Of a stretch of DNA of 64,000 nucleotides, positions 62,176 to 64,000 are shown one piece after another. Position 1 is the stretch's first letter; every line of letters begins with the position of its first letter. The notes under the pieces are model-generated. The model did not search any database. It was given only the letters and a program-made list of their open reading frames with translations, and was not told where the DNA came from. The translations under genes were made by a program, and so were the position numbers. The stretch spans positions 129,927 through 193,926 of the forward strand of contig NW_008705565.1 in the NCBI RefSeq assembly GCF_000186865.1, in the 5' to 3' direction. The stretch comes from Aureococcus anophagefferens. Taxonomy: Eukaryota; Sar; Pelagophyceae; Pelagomonadales; Pelagomonadaceae.

Positions 62176-63288
62176 CACGGATTCATCACTGCCTTGCTCG
62201 CCGCCGCTTCCTACGCGCAGAACAACATCACGGAGGGACGACCGAGCGAGATCGTCTGGAGCGAGGAGCGCCTGGGCGAATTCGCGCGCGGCAACCGCTT
62301 CGGCGGCCGCCGGCACGAGACCGTCGGCAGCCTCGCCGCCGACCGCGGCGCGCGCGCCTACCTGGGCCTGCGTCCGCAGGCGCGCTGCAAGGCGTTCGTG
62401 CGCCTCGGCGCGACGAGCGACGGCGGCCGGCAGGCCTGCGTGCGGGGCGTCGACCAGGCGGCGGCCGACGCGCTGCAGTGCGCGTGGCGCTTCGACTCGC
62501 GCTGGTGCAAGGGCTTCCCGGCCAAGGTCGCGCCGGAGGAGGTCCGGCGCGCCGCGGACGAGCTGCGGCGGCTGCTCGTGCGCGGCGGCGGCGACGACTG
62601 CCTCGTGTACTCGTTCGGCGTCCGCGCGGACTGGGACTTCGACGAGGCCGCGGCCGCGCTGGGCTGCGAGGTCCACAGCTTCGATCCTACGGTGACTCCC
62701 GAGCGCGTGCCCGATGGCATCACCTTCCACCGGATCGGCCTCGGCGCGCGCGACGGCGACGCGATCAAGCTGGCGGAGGCCGCGGACGCGGCCGCGGTCC
62801 GCATCGCGGCCCTGGAGACGATCCGCTGCGAGCTCGGCCACGGCGACCGGCCGCTGACGATCCTGAAAATCGACATCGAGGGGCAGGAGTGGGAGGTGCT
62901 GCGGGCGCTCTCCGGCGGCGACGCGCCGCCCGCGGCCCAGGTCCTCGCGGAGCTGCACTACTGGGGCGCCGCGTGCCTCGAGCGCGAGCGGCGCTGGTTC
63001 GCCGACGGCTCCTTCTGCAGCCCCGCCGTCAACCGGCACCGGTCCTGCACGACCTGGAGGCGCGTCTGTCTGGGCAGCCCGCCGTCGCCGGACGAACTGG
63101 GCGCCATGGCGGCGACGCTCAGGGGGCTCGGCGACGGCCACCTCGCGGTCGCGCGCGTCGAGCCGAACGCGTACTCCAACGTGCTCCTCAACGTGTCCAT
63201 CGCCACCGTCGCGGACCTCGACGTCCTGTGCTGCTACGAGTCGGCCATCGTCGCGACGCGGCCGCCGCGCGGCGCGACCTGTCGATGA
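62173..63288 (+). CDS. METTL24-like (Methyltransf_22) secreted methyltransferase-like protein
   Basis: A 371-residue protein with a signal peptide (MHGFITALLAAASYAQ), supporting the start at 62173. The domain has CLVYSFGVRADWDFDEAAAA, CEVHSFDPTVTPERVPDGIT, LGHGDRPLTILKIDIEGQEW and VLAELHYWG. This order (Y-S-F-G-I-like motif I, an F-D-P-T acidic strand end, the L-K-I-D-I-E-G strand) is that of the Methyltransf_22 family, which includes METTL24. Members are predicted SAM-dependent methyltransferases of the secretory route with unknown substrates. Cysteine pairs in the N-terminal part (CKAFVRL, CVRGV, CAWRF, WCKGF) may form disulfides. Confidence 0.8.
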   Translation: MHGFITALLAAASYAQNNITEGRPSEIVWSEERLGEFARGNRFGGRRHETVGSLAADRGARAYLGLRPQARCKAFVRLGATSDGGRQACVRGVDQAAADALQCAWRFDSRWCKGFPAKVAPEEVRRAADELRRLLVRGGGDDCLVYSFGVRADWDFDEAAAALGCEVHSFDPTVTPERVPDGITFHRIGLGARDGDAIKLAEAADAAAVRIAALETIRCELGHGDRPLTILKIDIEGQEWEVLRALSGGDAPPAAQVLAELHYWGAACLERERRWFADGSFCSPAVNRHRSCTTWRRVCLGSPPSPDELGAMAATLRGLGDGHLAVARVEPNAYSNVLLNVSIATVADLDVLCCYESAIVATRPPRGATCR

Positions 63289-63410
63289 CTCAAGGAGCAG
63301 TGCACCATCTACCCGGAAGTAGCCACGCGTATGGGCTGCGTCGCGTGAGAGTGAGTTTAACAAATTGCGATTCATCGCGATCGCGCCTGCACCGGAGAAG
63401 CGAACGCGCC

Positions 63411-64000
63411 ATGGGGCTGCTGCGCGCCGTGGCTTTCGCATGCCTCGTCGCCATCGCGCGCTGCGACGAGTCGTCGCCGGAGGCGAAGCGGAAGAAGATC
63501 AAGATGCGCAGCTCGAAGCAGCTGCGCCAGATGCTTCACGAGGCCGAGGTCGACGTGCCCGCGGGGACGACGCTCCAGGGCCTGCGCGAGATCGCCTACA
63601 ACCACGACGTCGGCGTCAACGGCGAGGCGCCCAAGTCGACGCCGCTCGCCGACGGCACGGAGGTGAGCGCGGCCCTGTTCCGGCTCCTGGACCAGGACGC
63701 CGACGGCGTGCTGGAGCGCGCCGAGTTCGAGAGCGCGTGGGCGGGCCTGAAGCAGAAGGCGGCGGAGAGCGGCGTCGGCAAGGTCTCGGACACCGCGCCG
63801 ACGGACATCTTCGGGACCATGGACGTGGACGCGGACGGCCGCGTGAACCAGACCGAGGCGGCCCACGTCCTCGCGACCATGCTCGAGGTCGCCCAGGCCG
63901 GCAAGGGCGGCGCGGAGAAGCCGAAGAAGCCGAAGCGCGCGACGAAGGACGAGCTCCCGACGAACCTCGACCCGAAGAAGGCGAAGCAGGAGCTCCAGGG
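63411..64000 (+). CDS. secreted or ER EF-hand protein, cut by window end
   Basis: The ATG at 63411 opens a signal peptide (MGLLRAVAFACLVAIARC). A basic patch and a helical segment (SSKQLRQMLHEAEVDVPAGT, TLQGLREIAYNH) follow that resemble a SAP- or SAPLIP-like unit. Two canonical EF-hand loops lie at about 94-105 (DQDADGVLERAE) and 138-149 (DVDADGRVNQTE), both with acidic residues at positions 1, 3, 5 and 12. Calcium binding in the ER lumen or outside the cell is expected. A Lys-rich tail (GAEKPKKPKRATKDELPT) begins before the window ends, so the C-terminus and any retention signal are unseen. Confidence 0.75.
   Translation, partial: MGLLRAVAFACLVAIARCDESSPEAKRKKIKMRSSKQLRQMLHEAEVDVPAGTTLQGLREIAYNHDVGVNGEAPKSTPLADGTEVSAALFRLLDQDADGVLERAEFESAWAGLKQKAAESGVGKVSDTAPTDIFGTMDVDADGRVNQTEAAHVLATMLEVAQAGKGGAEKPKKPKRATKDELPTNLDPKKAKQELQ

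Noticed and set aside
1..64000. Bacterial or viral origin of the window
   Set aside because: No operons, and nuclear eukaryotic families with introns are present; DUF285 repeats alone are not evidence of a virus.
1..64000. tRNA or rRNA genes
   Set aside because: I scanned the larger non-coding intervals for tRNA-like arms and conserved rRNA blocks and saw none; a covariance-model search would be decisive.

Overview
The window looks like nuclear DNA of a compact, very GC-rich, intron-poor alga. Most genes are read through as single exons. Neighbours alternate strands, convergent stop codons lie 0-50 nt apart, and divergent start codons are often 60-200 nt apart. The protein set is eukaryotic: PUS10, a cytosolic SerRS, ArfGAP, ceramide synthase, GH99 endomannosidase, an RBR ubiquitin ligase and a PCIF1-like cap methyltransferase. 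A signal peptide followed by an AFAP motif on one protein fits a stramenopile with a secondary plastid. A 175-bp transposon-like intron with an 8-bp target duplication resembles the introner elements known from the pelagophyte Aureococcus anophagefferens. I infer a pelagophyte, Aureococcus or a close relative. There are two assembly gaps: 34896-34945 (50 N) and 49443-49886 (444 N).

Layout. 0-10 kb: a cut-off JmjC/cupin protein, a DCC-family protein, two unknowns, an LRR protein, a lumenal methyltransferase with two tiny introns, a formylglycine sulfatase and a glycosyltransferase-like secreted protein. 10-27 kb: a Gal3ST-like sulfotransferase, ArfGAP, an F-box-like protein, an HSPA14/Ssz1-like Hsp70, an MFS transporter, a dual-specificity pseudophosphatase, SerRS with WHEP and GST-C extensions, a second sulfotransferase and a plastid-targeted protein. 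27-36.7 kb is the accessory-looking part: a DUF285 surface protein with a frameshift, AT-rich DNA, minisatellites, a receptor kinase (FG-GAP ectodomain, TM, helical domain, TKL kinase), a gap, and the RBR ligase split by the introner. 36.8-50 kb: an LRR-IQ-WW protein, a frameshifted unknown, GH99, ceramide synthase, a PH-domain membrane protein, a SAP protein and an Ala/Lys coiled coil. 50-64 kb: a CNBD K+ channel, a DUF3431-like protein, an F-box-like/ankyrin protein, an amine oxidase-Nudix fusion, PUS10, the PCIF1-like enzyme, a METTL24-like protein and a cut-off EF-hand protein.

Functional threads. Several products act on glycans or sulfate esters in the secretory route (sulfatase, two sulfotransferases, GH99, a glycosyltransferase-like protein). 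Several act on RNA (SerRS, PUS10, PCIF1-like). Several are signalling or scaffold proteins with domain orders I do not recognise as standard (FG-GAP receptor kinase, LRR-IQ-WW, amine oxidase-Nudix). There are no operons. Regulation would act through short shared divergent promoters, several of which carry an ATGGGC-W-GCCCAT palindrome or a tandem duplication spanning the start codon.
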